A DNA stretch of 64,000 nucleotides from Campylobacter lari subsp. lari (GTDB lineage Bacteria; Campylobacterota; Campylobacteria; Campylobacterales; Campylobacteraceae). Numbering within the stretch: position 1 is the first letter of the stretch; every line of letters starts with the position of its first letter. The position numbers and the translations under genes are program-made. Of the stretch, positions 1 to 9,192 are shown in pieces. The DNA lies in NCBI RefSeq assembly GCF_013372185.1, contig NZ_CP053830.1, positions 1,426,001 to 1,490,000 on the forward strand, written 5' to 3'. Below the pieces are notes generated by a model. The model searched no databases. It saw only the letters and a list, made by a program, of their open reading frames with translations, and was not told where the DNA came from.

Positions 1-401
1 AATGCTATATTTTTAGTTTTTTCAAAACCTATTTCTAAATACATAGCTCCCATTAGTGCTTCAAAAGCATCTGAAAGTATAGAAGGCTTATTGCGTCCAT
101 CGTTATTTTCTTCTGCAATAGACATAAATATACACTCTCCAAGATCAAGCTTTTGTGCTAAATTTGCAAAAGATTTTTCATTGACTAAAGCTGCTCTGAG
201 TTTGGAAAGATTTCCTTCTGATTCTTTTTGAAATTTAAAAAACAAAAACTCTCCTACCACTAAATCCATCACTGCATCGCCTAAAAATTCTAATCTTTCG
301 TTATTATAAGGCTTTTTGTAACTTTTATGCGTTAATGCCTCTATGAGTAATTGTTCATTTTTAAAGTGATAATTTAATCTTTCTTGAAGTTTTTTAAGCA
401 T
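1..401 (-). CDS. rnc: Ribonuclease III, C-terminus beyond the window
   Basis: Endonuclease that cuts double-stranded RNA in rRNA and mRNA processing. Translating the minus strand from the ATG at 401-399 gives [19 protein letters not shown], then the RNase III signature [16 protein letters not shown] at about residues 36-51, with the catalytic acidic residues in ERLEFLGD. The reading frame runs off base 1, so the C-terminal end, including the double-stranded-RNA binding domain, is not visible. The start overlaps the 3' end of rnhA by 8 bases, so rnhA and rnc are transcribed together in that order. The same pairing is known from C. jejuni. The call is secure; the gene is partial only because of the window edge. 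Confidence 0.95.
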   Translation of the reverse strand, partial: MLKKLQERLNYHFKNEQLLIEALTHKSYKKPYNNERLEFLGDAVMDLVVGEFLFFKFQKESEGNLSKLRAALVNEKSFANLAQKLDLGECIFMSIAEENNDGRNKPSILSDAFEALMGAMYLEIGFEKTKNIA

Positions 402-834
402 TATTTAGCCTCTCTTCTTGAAGTTTTAAAGCTGCATTTCTTGCCAATTCATCACAACGCTCATTTAACTCATGACCATTGTGTGCTTTAACCCAAAAAG
501 CAGTTATTTTATGATCTTTAGCCACTTCTAAATACTCTTTCCAAAGGTCAATATTTTTCTTACCTTTAAAATCTTTTTTTATCCAGCCCTCAAGCCATTC
601 ATTAATGCTTTGTACCATTAAATTTGAATCTGTATATAATTTTACCACACATGGTTCTTTTAAGGCTTTTAAAGCCTTTATGATAGCCATTAATTCCATA
701 CGATTGTTTGTTGTATCCTCACATGCCCCGCATTGTTCTTTTGTGTGATTTTTATAAGTTAAAATATAAGCCCAGCCACCAAAACCTGGGTTATTTAAAC
801 AAGAACCATCGGTGTAAATTTCAATATTTTTCAA
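394..834 (-). CDS. rnhA: Ribonuclease HI
   Basis: Cleaves the RNA strand of RNA-DNA hybrids, removing primers and R-loops. The protein has 146 residues, the normal RNase HI length. The active-site elements appear in order: YTDGSC (first Asp, about residue 9), NRMELMAI (Glu, about 47), [14 protein letters not shown] (Asp, about 69) and NERCDELAR (Asp, about 130). The best start is TTG at 834-832, which overlaps the stop of the upstream TPR gene as TTGA, a sign of translational coupling. The 3' end overlaps the rnc start by 8 bases. The gene sits inside a tight minus-strand operon: TPR protein, rnhA, rnc. Confidence 0.96.
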   Translation of the reverse strand: MKNIEIYTDGSCLNNPGFGGWAYILTYKNHTKEQCGACEDTTNNRMELMAIIKALKALKEPCVVKLYTDSNLMVQSINEWLEGWIKKDFKGKKNIDLWKEYLEVAKDHKITAFWVKAHNGHELNERCDELARNAALKLQEERLNNA

Positions 835-1793
835 GTTTTTACCTCATAATAAATCTTGCAAGTATTAAACTCATAACAAAATGGACAATGATAAAAAAAC
901 AAAGGATTTTGATTTTTACAATTATCGCAAATATAATTAAAAGTTAATTTGGCATTCAACTCATGGTCATTTAAAATTTTTAAAATTTTTAATTGCTTAT
1001 TTTTAATCACAATAGCTGTATTAGTTAAATTTTTAGCATAAAAAAACTCATGATATTTTTCATCAGCTAAATTTATCGCTTCTTTGCATTCATCAAGCAA
1101 ATCAATAATATTTTCAAATTTAGGCATTTGAGTAAGTTTTTCTTTATAATGTAAAAAACAAAGTCTTAAAATACACTCATTATCTTTTGAAAGGGCTAAA
1201 ATTTCTTTTATTTTTTGTTCTTGTTCTTTGGAATTTGCTTGAATTTTCAAAGCTTTTATCAAAGCTTTTTCTATATAGATATTTTCCCCAAGTTCAAACA
1301 AACACTCTAAAACCTCTAAAACCCTATCATATTGTTTTAATTTTAAATAAACTATTTTTAAAAGTTTTAGGCTTTCTTTGTTGCGTGCTTTGATTTTTAA
1401 TGCATTTAATAAAGCCTCTACACTACGCTCCAAAAATCCTGCTTTTAAATAAACTTGCGCTAAAGAAAAAAAGATAAATTCTTTTTGGCTAGCCTCATTT
1501 GATTTTTGCAAAGCTATAAGATAAATTCCTACAGCTTTTTCAAATTCTCCACTTTTAGTGAAAATTTGGGCTAAAAAATTTAAATTTTCTATGCTTAAAT
1601 TCGCGTTTTTTAAGAGTTGTTGATGGGTTGAGTTGATTTCAAATTTTTTAACAAAACGATCAAGCTTGCTTTTTTGATCTTTACTTGCAAAAAACCGCCA
1701 TATATAGTGCGAACTTGCAATGACAAAAACCAAAGCAGTCAAAACAATAAGACCAAATAAAGGATCGCGGTATTCTACAAAGAAAAAATCCAT
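831..1793 (-). CDS. LapB-like membrane-anchored TPR protein with C-terminal zinc ribbon
   Basis: The protein has 320 residues. One membrane helix near the N-terminus (about residues 14-32) is followed by a helical region with TPR-like segments (for example FEKAVGIYLIALQK and FLERSVEALLNALKIK). It ends in a four-cysteine knuckle: C289-x2-C292, ten residues, C303-P-x-C306, with YHCPFC around the second pair. This order (anchor, TPRs, terminal rubredoxin-like CxxC...HCPxC) is that of LapB/YciM, which in enterobacteria regulates LPS synthesis through FtsH and LpxC. The orthologue in C. jejuni is usually called only a periplasmic protein. Topology and motif are seen; a LapB role is inferred. It is coupled to rnhA by a TTGA overlap and diverges from dnaG. 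Confidence 0.6.
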   Translation of the reverse strand: MDFFFVEYRDPLFGLIVLTALVFVIASSHYIWRFFASKDQKSKLDRFVKKFEINSTHQQLLKNANLSIENLNFLAQIFTKSGEFEKAVGIYLIALQKSNEASQKEFIFFSLAQVYLKAGFLERSVEALLNALKIKARNKESLKLLKIVYLKLKQYDRVLEVLECLFELGENIYIEKALIKALKIQANSKEQEQKIKEILALSKDNECILRLCFLHYKEKLTQMPKFENIIDLLDECKEAINLADEKYHEFFYAKNLTNTAIVIKNKQLKILKILNDHELNAKLTFNYICDNCKNQNPLFFYHCPFCYEFNTCKIYYEVKT

Positions 1794-1867
1794 AATCTTG
1801 CAACTTAACTTTCAAATTTATAACAATTATAGCTAAATGCTTATATAATTTTCTTTAAGGTTTTAAA

Positions 1868-3655
1868 ATGATAGAACAAACTAGTATAGAACAGCTTTTA
1901 CAAAAAACAGACATTGTTGATATCATAGCTCATTATGTGGAAGTAAAAAAACAAGGCTCAAGCTATGTGTGCGTATGTCCTTTTCATGATGATAAAAATC
2001 CTAGTATGCATATAAATTCTATAAAGGGCTTTTACCATTGTTTTGCTTGCAAGGCTGGTGGAAATGTTTTTAAATTTGTAATGGATTATGAAAAATTAAA
2101 CTTTGTTGAAGCGGTTGAAAAGGTTGCTTCATGGAGTAATTTTTCACTGACTTATACCTCGCAAAAACAAGAAAATAAAAAATCAATCACTCATATACTG
2201 CCTATTTTAAATGCTTTTTATAAGCAAAATCTAAGCAAAAACAAAGACGCTCTTGCTTATCTTTATAAAAGGGGTTTAAATGATGAAGATATTAGAACCT
2301 TTGAACTAGGCTTTGCACCAAGTTCTAATGAAACTTTAAGATTATTAAAAAATGAAAATATTAGCGAAGATGAAGCCTTAGAAGCTGGCGCTATAAAACA
2401 AAACGAGAATGGGATTTATGCAAGTTTTATCAACCGCATTACTTTTAGCATTTATGATCATAAAAATTTACTCATAGGCTTTGGTGGTAGAACGCTAGAT
2501 GAAGCTAATATGGCAAAATATGTCAATTCTCCTCAAAGCAAATTATTTGATAAATCAAGAATTTTTTACGCACTTCATTTAGCAAAAGATGAAATTTATA
2601 AAAAAAAGGAAATGATAATTTGTGAGGGTTATATGGATGCTATAGCCTTTCATAAAGCTGGTTTTAAAAATGCTGTAGCGATTTTGGGAACAGCTTTAGG
2701 GGAAAATCACATACCTTTGATAAAAAGATTACAAGCTAGAGTAATTTTGTGTTTTGATAATGATAATGCAGGCCTTAATGCTGCTGTGCGTTCAGCACAT
2801 TTACTAAGCTTAGCAAAAATTGATGGAAAAGCAGTTTTGATAGAAGGTGGGAAAGATCCTGCTGAACTTGTAGCAAGTCATCAAGAAAAACTTTTATTTT
2901 CTATATTAGAAAAAGGTATAGAACTAGGCGAATTTTATATAAGAAATTTAATCACTCATTTTGATTTAAACTCAGCATTAAATAAACAACAAGCCTTAGA
3001 AGAAGTGCAAAAATACACTTTTAACCTTGAACCTTTAATAGCAAATTCTTACACAAATTTAGTAGCAAATCTTTTAGGCGTAAATATACAAGATATCAAG
3101 CTTTCTAAAAATACAAGAAAAAATACAAACTTCATTAATCCTATAAAACAAAGCAAAATCAACAATATAAGCGAGTTAGAGCTTTTGAAATTTTTATATG
3201 AAAATAATGAAACCATAGAGCTTTTTAAGCTTTTAAGCACAAAAGAATATTTTTTACACCAAGATATTACTAAGGCTATTTTAGAGCAAAAGAACTTTGA
3301 AGATCCTAACATAAGAGAGCTTTATGAATTTGAAAATATCAAAAACTTAAGCAATTTAGAAGAATTTTTATATGCTATTTGCAAGATCAACCTTGCATAT
3401 TTTAATAAATTAAAAAGTTTAAATTTAAAACAAGCTTTTAAAAAACAAATTTATAATTTACTCAATCAAAATTTAGAGAAAATCAAAAAAAGCTATCAAA
3501 ATGATGAAGTTTTTTTAAACCATTTGCTAGAAGTTTTAAAAAGTGTGCATTTTTTAGATGATGAGGAGAGTTTGGAATTATTTTTAAATAGACTACAAAA
3601 AAACATCAAAGACAAAAAAGCAATTCATTATAATATTGAAGAAGAAGTTTTTTAA
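1868..3655 (+). CDS. dnaG: DNA primase
   Basis: Makes RNA primers at the replication fork. The protein has 595 residues. The N-terminal CHC2 zinc finger is visible (C37, H40, C58, C61; CPFHDDKNPS and FYHCFACKAGG). The catalytic core follows, with YVNSPQSKLFDKSRIFY, the TOPRIM glutamate in ICEGYMDAIAFH (about residues 250-261) and the TOPRIM aspartates in CFDNDNAGLNAA. The C-terminal roughly 170 residues are helical, lysine-rich and divergent, as expected for the DnaB-binding domain. The start ATG has TAAGG upstream at 1856-1860. It diverges from the LapB-like gene and precedes a PP-loop gene on the same strand. Confidence 0.97.
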   Translation: MIEQTSIEQLLQKTDIVDIIAHYVEVKKQGSSYVCVCPFHDDKNPSMHINSIKGFYHCFACKAGGNVFKFVMDYEKLNFVEAVEKVASWSNFSLTYTSQKQENKKSITHILPILNAFYKQNLSKNKDALAYLYKRGLNDEDIRTFELGFAPSSNETLRLLKNENISEDEALEAGAIKQNENGIYASFINRITFSIYDHKNLLIGFGGRTLDEANMAKYVNSPQSKLFDKSRIFYALHLAKDEIYKKKEMIICEGYMDAIAFHKAGFKNAVAILGTALGENHIPLIKRLQARVILCFDNDNAGLNAAVRSAHLLSLAKIDGKAVLIEGGKDPAELVASHQEKLLFSILEKGIELGEFYIRNLITHFDLNSALNKQQALEEVQKYTFNLEPLIANSYTNLVANLLGVNIQDIKLSKNTRKNTNFINPIKQSKINNISELELLKFLYENNETIELFKLLSTKEYFLHQDITKAILEQKNFEDPNIRELYEFENIKNLSNLEEFLYAICKINLAYFNKLKSLNLKQAFKKQIYNLLNQNLEKIKKSYQNDEVFLNHLLEVLKSVHFLDDEESLELFLNRLQKNIKDKKAIHYNIEEEVF

Positions 3656-3720
3656 ATAAAAACTTGTACAAAAATTAAAAAATATTCATTACAATATGCC
3701 AAAAATTTAGAAAGGAAAAA

Positions 3721-4704
3721 ATGAAAGCGTTAGCACTTTTTAGTGGTGGGCTTGATTCTATGCTTGCTATAAAACTAATTACTTCTCAAGGTATAGAAGT
3801 TAAAGCTTTAAATATCAATATAGGCTTTGGTGGTACTAGCGATAAAAGCGAAATTATGGCAAAGCGTGCTGCTATAGCAGGAGCTAGTTTTGAAATGATA
3901 GATGTAAGAAATGCTTATTTACAAGAAGTTTTATTTAGTCCTCAATATGGATATGGAAAGCATTTTAATCCTTGTATTGATTGTCATGCTTTTATGTTTA
4001 AAACAGCTCTTTCGATGTTAAAAGATGAAAATGCAAGTTTTATCATCACAGGAGAAGTAGTTGGTCAACGCCCAATGAGCCAAAGAAATGATGCTATGGC
4101 AAAGGTTAAAAAACTAGCTCTTGATGAAGAGGATTTAATCTTGCGTCCAATGTGTGCTAAAAATTTACCTTTAACTAAACCAGAACGCGAGGGTTGGGTT
4201 GATAGAGAAAAGTTAGAAAACATAAGCGGAAGAAGCAGAAAAAGACAATTAGAACTTGCTGCAAAATTTGGCTTTGAAGATTTTGAAAGCCCAGGTGGTG
4301 GATGCTTGCTTACACTTGAGAGTTTTTCAAACAAAATCAAAGATTTCATTAAATTTGATAAAAATATGCAAGTAAATGATGCCCAGCTTTTAAAATACGG
4401 ACGCCACTTAAGACTTCCAAATGGATCTAAAATGATAGTAGGTAGAAATGAATTAGAAAATCAATTTTTAAAAGAATTAAAAACTCAAAAATATGAAGAA
4501 TTAAAACTTTTTGATTTAATCGGTGCTTATTCTTTGGTAGATGAAAGTATCAATCCGCAAGATCTTGAACTTGCTCTAAGCATAGCACTAACTTATGCTA
4601 AAACCCAAAATAATACAAAATATAAAATAGGCTTTAAAGATAAAATTTTCCAAAGTATGGCTTTTGAAGATAAAAATAAAATTCAAGAGTATTTTATAAA
4701 TTAA
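3721..4704 (+). CDS. PP-loop (MnmA/ThiI-like) protein with NFACT-R-like C-terminus
   Basis: Probable ATP-dependent sulfur-transfer enzyme acting on RNA; the substrate is unknown. The protein has 327 residues. It opens with the PP-loop SGGLDS (residues 8-13), which binds ATP in MnmA, ThiI and related thiouridylases. Candidate catalytic cysteines are C85 and C88 in NPCIDC and C195 in PGGGC. Residues about 225-250 (KYGRHLRLPNGSKMIVGRN) resemble the RNA-binding NFACT-R domain, whose GRNExxN core also occurs in the RqcH-like gene at 54246. It differs from true MnmA, which has a different C-terminal part. AAAGG precedes the ATG. The stop codon overlaps the shared terminator with the next, convergent gene. 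Confidence 0.7.
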   Translation: MKALALFSGGLDSMLAIKLITSQGIEVKALNINIGFGGTSDKSEIMAKRAAIAGASFEMIDVRNAYLQEVLFSPQYGYGKHFNPCIDCHAFMFKTALSMLKDENASFIITGEVVGQRPMSQRNDAMAKVKKLALDEEDLILRPMCAKNLPLTKPEREGWVDREKLENISGRSRKRQLELAAKFGFEDFESPGGGCLLTLESFSNKIKDFIKFDKNMQVNDAQLLKYGRHLRLPNGSKMIVGRNELENQFLKELKTQKYEELKLFDLIGAYSLVDESINPQDLELALSIALTYAKTQNNTKYKIGFKDKIFQSMAFEDKNKIQEYFIN

Positions 4705-4726
4705 ACTACCCTTTAAAGGGTAGTTT
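4703..4726. terminator. Bidirectional terminator between convergent genes
   Basis: A perfect 24-base palindrome: arms AAACTACCC and GGGTAGTTT around TTTAAA, followed by six T on the plus strand and preceded by an A run for the other strand. It overlaps the stop codon of the PP-loop gene and ends two bases before the stop codon of the chemoreceptor gene, so it can serve both. Confidence 0.85.
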
Positions 4727-4727
4727 T

Positions 4728-6812
4728 TTAGAATTTCTTTCTTCTAACCTCTGCTACAATATCAGCTGACATAGAATCAACTTCATTAGCTACAGAATTA
4801 GTCGCATGAGCAATTTGTGAGTTTTCTTTAGTTAAACCATCTATCACAGATACCGCTTGATTAATTTGCGAAATTCCTAAAGCCTGTTCTTTAATACTCT
4901 CACCCATTTCATTAATAGATTGAACTAAGATATTAGTATTAGCTTCTATTTCACCTAAAGACTTTTGAGTTCTTTCAGCTAAATTTCTAACTTCATCAGC
5001 AACAACAGCAAAGCCTCTACCATGCTCTCCAGCTCTTGCAGCTTCAATAGCAGCATTTAATGCAAGTAGGTTAATTTGATCAGCTATATCTCTAATAACA
5101 TCTGTAACTTCTTTAATATCGCCACTTTGTTTTATAACCTCTTCAGTTCTTGCTGCTACGGCATTCATAGAAGCACTCATTTCTTCAACCGCAGCTGCAC
5201 TTTCTTGCAAAGAATCAGCCTGTTTTTGAGCGCCATCATTAAGTTTTAAAACACTTTCTTTTAAAGCGTCGGCTTTAGTTTGAAGCATTTCACCTTGTTT
5301 TAATGAAGCTTGAAGCATTTTTTTAATCTCTTGACCTACAGAATTCAAAGCAAGTTCTATTTCGCCTTGCGCATTTTCAAGATTATCTGAAAAATCAAGA
5401 TTTTTAAAGCTTGCAAAAACTCTTTGAATATCATTTAAATCTTTACCGATTTTTTCTTGCATATCATCTAGCATTTTATTTAATACTTCTTTTAATTCCA
5501 CAAGTTTAGGATTTACAGGATTTGCCTGTATTCTTTGATCAAAATGGCCTTTTTCTATTTCATTAGAAACTTCTAGTATATCTTGAACAGTTGCATCATC
5601 TTTTTCCAAGCATGATCTAATATGTTGAACATTTTCATTGATCGCACCAGCCATTTTTCCTATCTCATCATTAAATCTAGGAACAACTACCTCCACATTT
5701 GGAATTTCATGATTTAAATATCTAAAAAATTTCATCATATGCTCTTGTAATCTAGCAACCCTTGAAGTTACAATATTTTTAATTACAAAACCTAAAACCA
5801 ATATAATGAAAATAATCCCTACAGCCCCGCTAAACAATATTATATCTCTTAAATCTGTTATTGGTTTAAACAAAGTTTTAGCAGGAGCAACCGCTAGCAT
5901 AGACCAATAAATTCCAGTATTTGGATAAACTTCAAATACCCTAATAGCTCCATGATATTTATCACCATTATCTGCTATATAATCAAGATTTTGCACAGTA
6001 ACACCCTTAGTTAATTCTAAAACATTTTTTGCATTTGGATTAACATCTACGATATTTTTTGCAAGAAAGTCAACATTTGTATGAGTTGCCACAAATCCAC
6101 CATTTGAAAGCAATATTCTTCTATCACCTTCATAAACTGATCTTGTATGGTGATTAAAGTCATCTGCTAGCAATTTTAAGTCAAATATCATACCAAGAAC
6201 ACCTAACACCTTACCTCTTTTATCCATCAGTGGCGCAGCTATATTCGAGCCAAATATTTTTTCTCCATTGATATTAAACCATCGAGGCTCTCCAAAATAT
6301 AATTTATCACCTTTTAAAATATGAGAAATTCCTCTTAAGCGTGTGATATCTGAACTTGCTTCCAATACAGTCATGCCTCCAGGATTTTTCACATCCAAAT
6401 CCCTCATTAAAACCATAAATTCATTTTTATTTGTAAAATATTTACTATCTAAACCCATATTTTTGTAAGTTGAGCCATCTTTTAAATAATAATAACCATA
6501 AGCAATGGTTGGATTTGCATCAACAGTTTCACCAAGAATATTTTCTATTCTTTTTTCAGATATTGGACCTTCTTCTAATAAGGTATTAAAAATCTTTTGT
6601 GTACCAGTAGCTGAAACAAAAAAAGATTTTATAGTAGATTCAGCAGTGTTTGTGTATCTAAACACTGATGTTATAAGGGTTTTATTAATTTGCCCAGTTA
6701 GAGTTTCGGTTGATTTTTGAATAATGAGCAAAGACAACCCGCCTAATATAATGACAACAGTCACCACAGTTATAGCAATAACTTTTGTACCAAGTTTTAA
6801 TTGCTTCCACAT
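4728..6812 (-). CDS. Methyl-accepting chemotaxis protein (dCache type)
   Basis: Transmembrane chemoreceptor controlling CheA. The protein has 694 residues. Segments in order: a membrane helix at about 13-31, a large periplasmic domain to about residue 320 that looks like a dCache fold ([19 protein letters not shown] and [11 protein letters not shown] in the membrane-distal module), a second membrane helix ([20 protein letters not shown]), a HAMP linker, and a signalling domain with the highly conserved hairpin tip [20 protein letters not shown]. The C-terminus RRKKF lacks a CheR-tether pentapeptide. The amino-acid-sensor RxWY motif of the receptor at 59980 is absent, so the ligand is probably different. 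RBS CAAGGAG lies upstream. It is a single gene, with a shared terminator at its 3' end. Confidence 0.95.
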   Translation of the reverse strand: MWKQLKLGTKVIAITVVTVVIILGGLSLLIIQKSTETLTGQINKTLITSVFRYTNTAESTIKSFFVSATGTQKIFNTLLEEGPISEKRIENILGETVDANPTIAYGYYYLKDGSTYKNMGLDSKYFTNKNEFMVLMRDLDVKNPGGMTVLEASSDITRLRGISHILKGDKLYFGEPRWFNINGEKIFGSNIAAPLMDKRGKVLGVLGMIFDLKLLADDFNHHTRSVYEGDRRILLSNGGFVATHTNVDFLAKNIVDVNPNAKNVLELTKGVTVQNLDYIADNGDKYHGAIRVFEVYPNTGIYWSMLAVAPAKTLFKPITDLRDIILFSGAVGIIFIILVLGFVIKNIVTSRVARLQEHMMKFFRYLNHEIPNVEVVVPRFNDEIGKMAGAINENVQHIRSCLEKDDATVQDILEVSNEIEKGHFDQRIQANPVNPKLVELKEVLNKMLDDMQEKIGKDLNDIQRVFASFKNLDFSDNLENAQGEIELALNSVGQEIKKMLQASLKQGEMLQTKADALKESVLKLNDGAQKQADSLQESAAAVEEMSASMNAVAARTEEVIKQSGDIKEVTDVIRDIADQINLLALNAAIEAARAGEHGRGFAVVADEVRNLAERTQKSLGEIEANTNILVQSINEMGESIKEQALGISQINQAVSVIDGLTKENSQIAHATNSVANEVDSMSADIVAEVRRKKF

Positions 6813-6987
6813 TATAACACTCCTTGAATATAATGAAATACTTTTTATAATTATAAAAATTTATTATTAAAAAAAAATAAAAAATTTATTTAAAATATAG
6901 AATATATTAAATATTTATTTTTTTACTTAAATATCTATAAATTAATATATCAAAGATATTTTGTAAATAAATATGCATATTTTATAT

Positions 6988-9192
6988 TTAAAATATATTA
7001 AAAATAGAAAAATCATTATATCCATTTTCACTAATAATATTAATAGTATATTTACCTTTTTTTAAATTTAAGGCTAAAGATTCTTCCTTGCCTTCAAAAA
7101 TTAGTTCTTGATTTAAATACCAAAAAAGTTTTTCTTTTTTTGGGTTTGAAATTTTAACAAGCAATTTTTGTTTTGATTTTAAGTCTTTTGGCAAGATGAT
7201 ATTAAGGTTATTTAATGGATATATGATTTTTAATTTTTGATTAAAACTTGGTAAATTGTGTTTTTCTTTTGCAAAAAATGCTTGCGCATGAGAAGGTAAA
7301 TTTAATATAATCTTTTTCTTTGCATGGATGAAATTTTCATCTAAAGAATTAATTTCTTTGTTTTTATACATAAAAACTTCTTTTAAAAATGGTGAAGTTC
7401 TTAAAACATTTGCGCTTTGTGGATAAAGTACCTCTTTAAAGTCAAATTTATAATCATATCTATATCCTGTTTGATTTTCAATTTTGATAGAAACTAAATC
7501 ATTAGGTTTTTCAAATTCTAAATTCAACCCATCAAGTAAAGATAAAAGCTCAAAAAACAACTCTCCTGCTATACTCACACCATATAAATTTGCATTTGCC
7601 TCGCCATTAAAATTTCCAACCCATACTCCTAAAGTGTATTTTGGAGAAGTTCCTATAGCCCAAGCATCTTTTCTACCATAACTTGTGCCTGTTTTCCAAG
7701 AAATGATAGTATTAAAATCATATTGCCTTAAACCTGTTCTATCTAAATCCTTTAAGGTTTGTAAGGTTAAAAAGCTTGCTCCATCACTAATAAGTTTCTT
7801 ATCTTTTTTAATAAATGCATTTTCTTCATATAAAAGCTCTTTAAAATTTCCATAATTTCCAAGTCCTAGATAGATTTTTACCATATCTTCTAAACTAAAT
7901 TCTTTTGTGCCCAAAATCAAAGAAAGTCCGTATTTTTTAAAATTTTCATCTTCAAAATCTAAAATATCTTTGAGTTCATAAAAAAACTTCTCATACCCAT
8001 ATTCTGCAAGTAAGCTTACAAAAGGAACATTAAGTGATTTTTGCAAAGATTCTTTTGCGCTAATAAAACCATGGTATTTTTTACTTGCATTTTGTGGAGC
8101 AAAGTTAGAAAAAAATGTAGGTACATCAAGCATTAAAGATTCAGGCACTATAAGTCCCTCATCTATGGCAAAAGCAAAAAGCAAAGGTTTTAAGGTTGAG
8201 CCCACACTACGCTTTGCTATCACCCCATCAACTTGACCAAAACTTGCAAAATCATAAAAATCATTAGAGCCTACATAAGCTAAAACTTTATTTGTTTTGG
8301 TATCTACTAATAATATAGCTAGATTTTTTATGCCTTTTTGTTGTAGTTTATAAGAATATTCTTTAGCCTTTTCTTCAAATTTAATTTGAATTTTTTTATC
8401 TATACTAGAAACGATTTGTTCTTTATCTGCTAAAAGCTTACGCGCTAAATGTGGAGCTAAGTTTTTTCTTGCTTTAAAACTAGGAAGTTTTTCAGCCTTT
8501 GCAAGAGTTAAAATATCTTTAGAAAAATATCCCTTTTCAAAAAGCCTATCAAGCAAAGCATTGCGTTTTTTTAAAAGTCTATCTTTGTTTTTTTCAAGAT
8601 TAATTAAACCTGGATTATTAGGAAGCACAGCAAGCAAGGCTGCTTCACTCCAAGTAAGATCTTTTAAATCTTTTTCAAAATAAAACAAACCCGCACTTGC
8701 AACACCCACTAAATTTCCTCCATAGGGAGCATTGTTTAAATAAAGCTTTAGAATTTCATCTTTTTCACAAGCACTTTCTAAAGCAAAAGCTTTGATGATT
8801 TCGTTAAATTTATTAAAATATGTGCGTTTATTTTGCTCTAAAAGTTTAATTGTTTGCATAGAAATTGTACTTGCACCACTTCTTTTGCTTGAAAAAAGAT
8901 TATTTTTAAAAGCTCTTATAAGCGCTAAAAAATCTACTCCATAATGAGAATAAAAATTTTTATCTTCATACAAAATAACTGCACTTTTTAATTTTTGCGG
9001 TATAAACTCACTCTCTAAATGCCATTGTTCGTTAGAATCTAAAAATACACTAAGAATTTCTTTGTTTTTATCCAGTAAAACCTTGCTATAAGTGCCTTTA
9101 AACAAATCCTTGCTATCAAAACTAAAATAAACTAAGCCTATGTAAAAACATAGGCTTAAAAAGCATACTGCAAGGCTTATTTTGATTTTCAC
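6988..9192 (-). CDS. pbpC: Penicillin-binding protein 1C
   Basis: Bifunctional peptidoglycan synthase of the PBP1C type, anchored in the inner membrane. The protein has 734 residues. An N-terminal membrane helix (5-24) is followed by the GT51 glycosyltransferase with catalytic Glu in EDKNFYSHYGVD (E76) and SGASTISMQ. The transpeptidase has S332-TL-K335, S386-L-N388 and K500-TG. The C-terminal part from about residue 630 is a beta-rich region matching the PBP1C-specific domain. The start overlaps the stop of the upstream macroglobulin gene by 4 bases. PBP1C next to an alpha-2-macroglobulin is a known bacterial pairing, in which PBP1C is thought to repair wall damage while the macroglobulin traps the attacking protease. 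Confidence 0.95.
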   Translation of the reverse strand: MKIKISLAVCFLSLCFYIGLVYFSFDSKDLFKGTYSKVLLDKNKEILSVFLDSNEQWHLESEFIPQKLKSAVILYEDKNFYSHYGVDFLALIRAFKNNLFSSKRSGASTISMQTIKLLEQNKRTYFNKFNEIIKAFALESACEKDEILKLYLNNAPYGGNLVGVASAGLFYFEKDLKDLTWSEAALLAVLPNNPGLINLEKNKDRLLKKRNALLDRLFEKGYFSKDILTLAKAEKLPSFKARKNLAPHLARKLLADKEQIVSSIDKKIQIKFEEKAKEYSYKLQQKGIKNLAILLVDTKTNKVLAYVGSNDFYDFASFGQVDGVIAKRSVGSTLKPLLFAFAIDEGLIVPESLMLDVPTFFSNFAPQNASKKYHGFISAKESLQKSLNVPFVSLLAEYGYEKFFYELKDILDFEDENFKKYGLSLILGTKEFSLEDMVKIYLGLGNYGNFKELLYEENAFIKKDKKLISDGASFLTLQTLKDLDRTGLRQYDFNTIISWKTGTSYGRKDAWAIGTSPKYTLGVWVGNFNGEANANLYGVSIAGELFFELLSLLDGLNLEFEKPNDLVSIKIENQTGYRYDYKFDFKEVLYPQSANVLRTSPFLKEVFMYKNKEINSLDENFIHAKKKIILNLPSHAQAFFAKEKHNLPSFNQKLKIIYPLNNLNIILPKDLKSKQKLLVKISNPKKEKLFWYLNQELIFEGKEESLALNLKKGKYTINIISENGYNDFSIFNIF

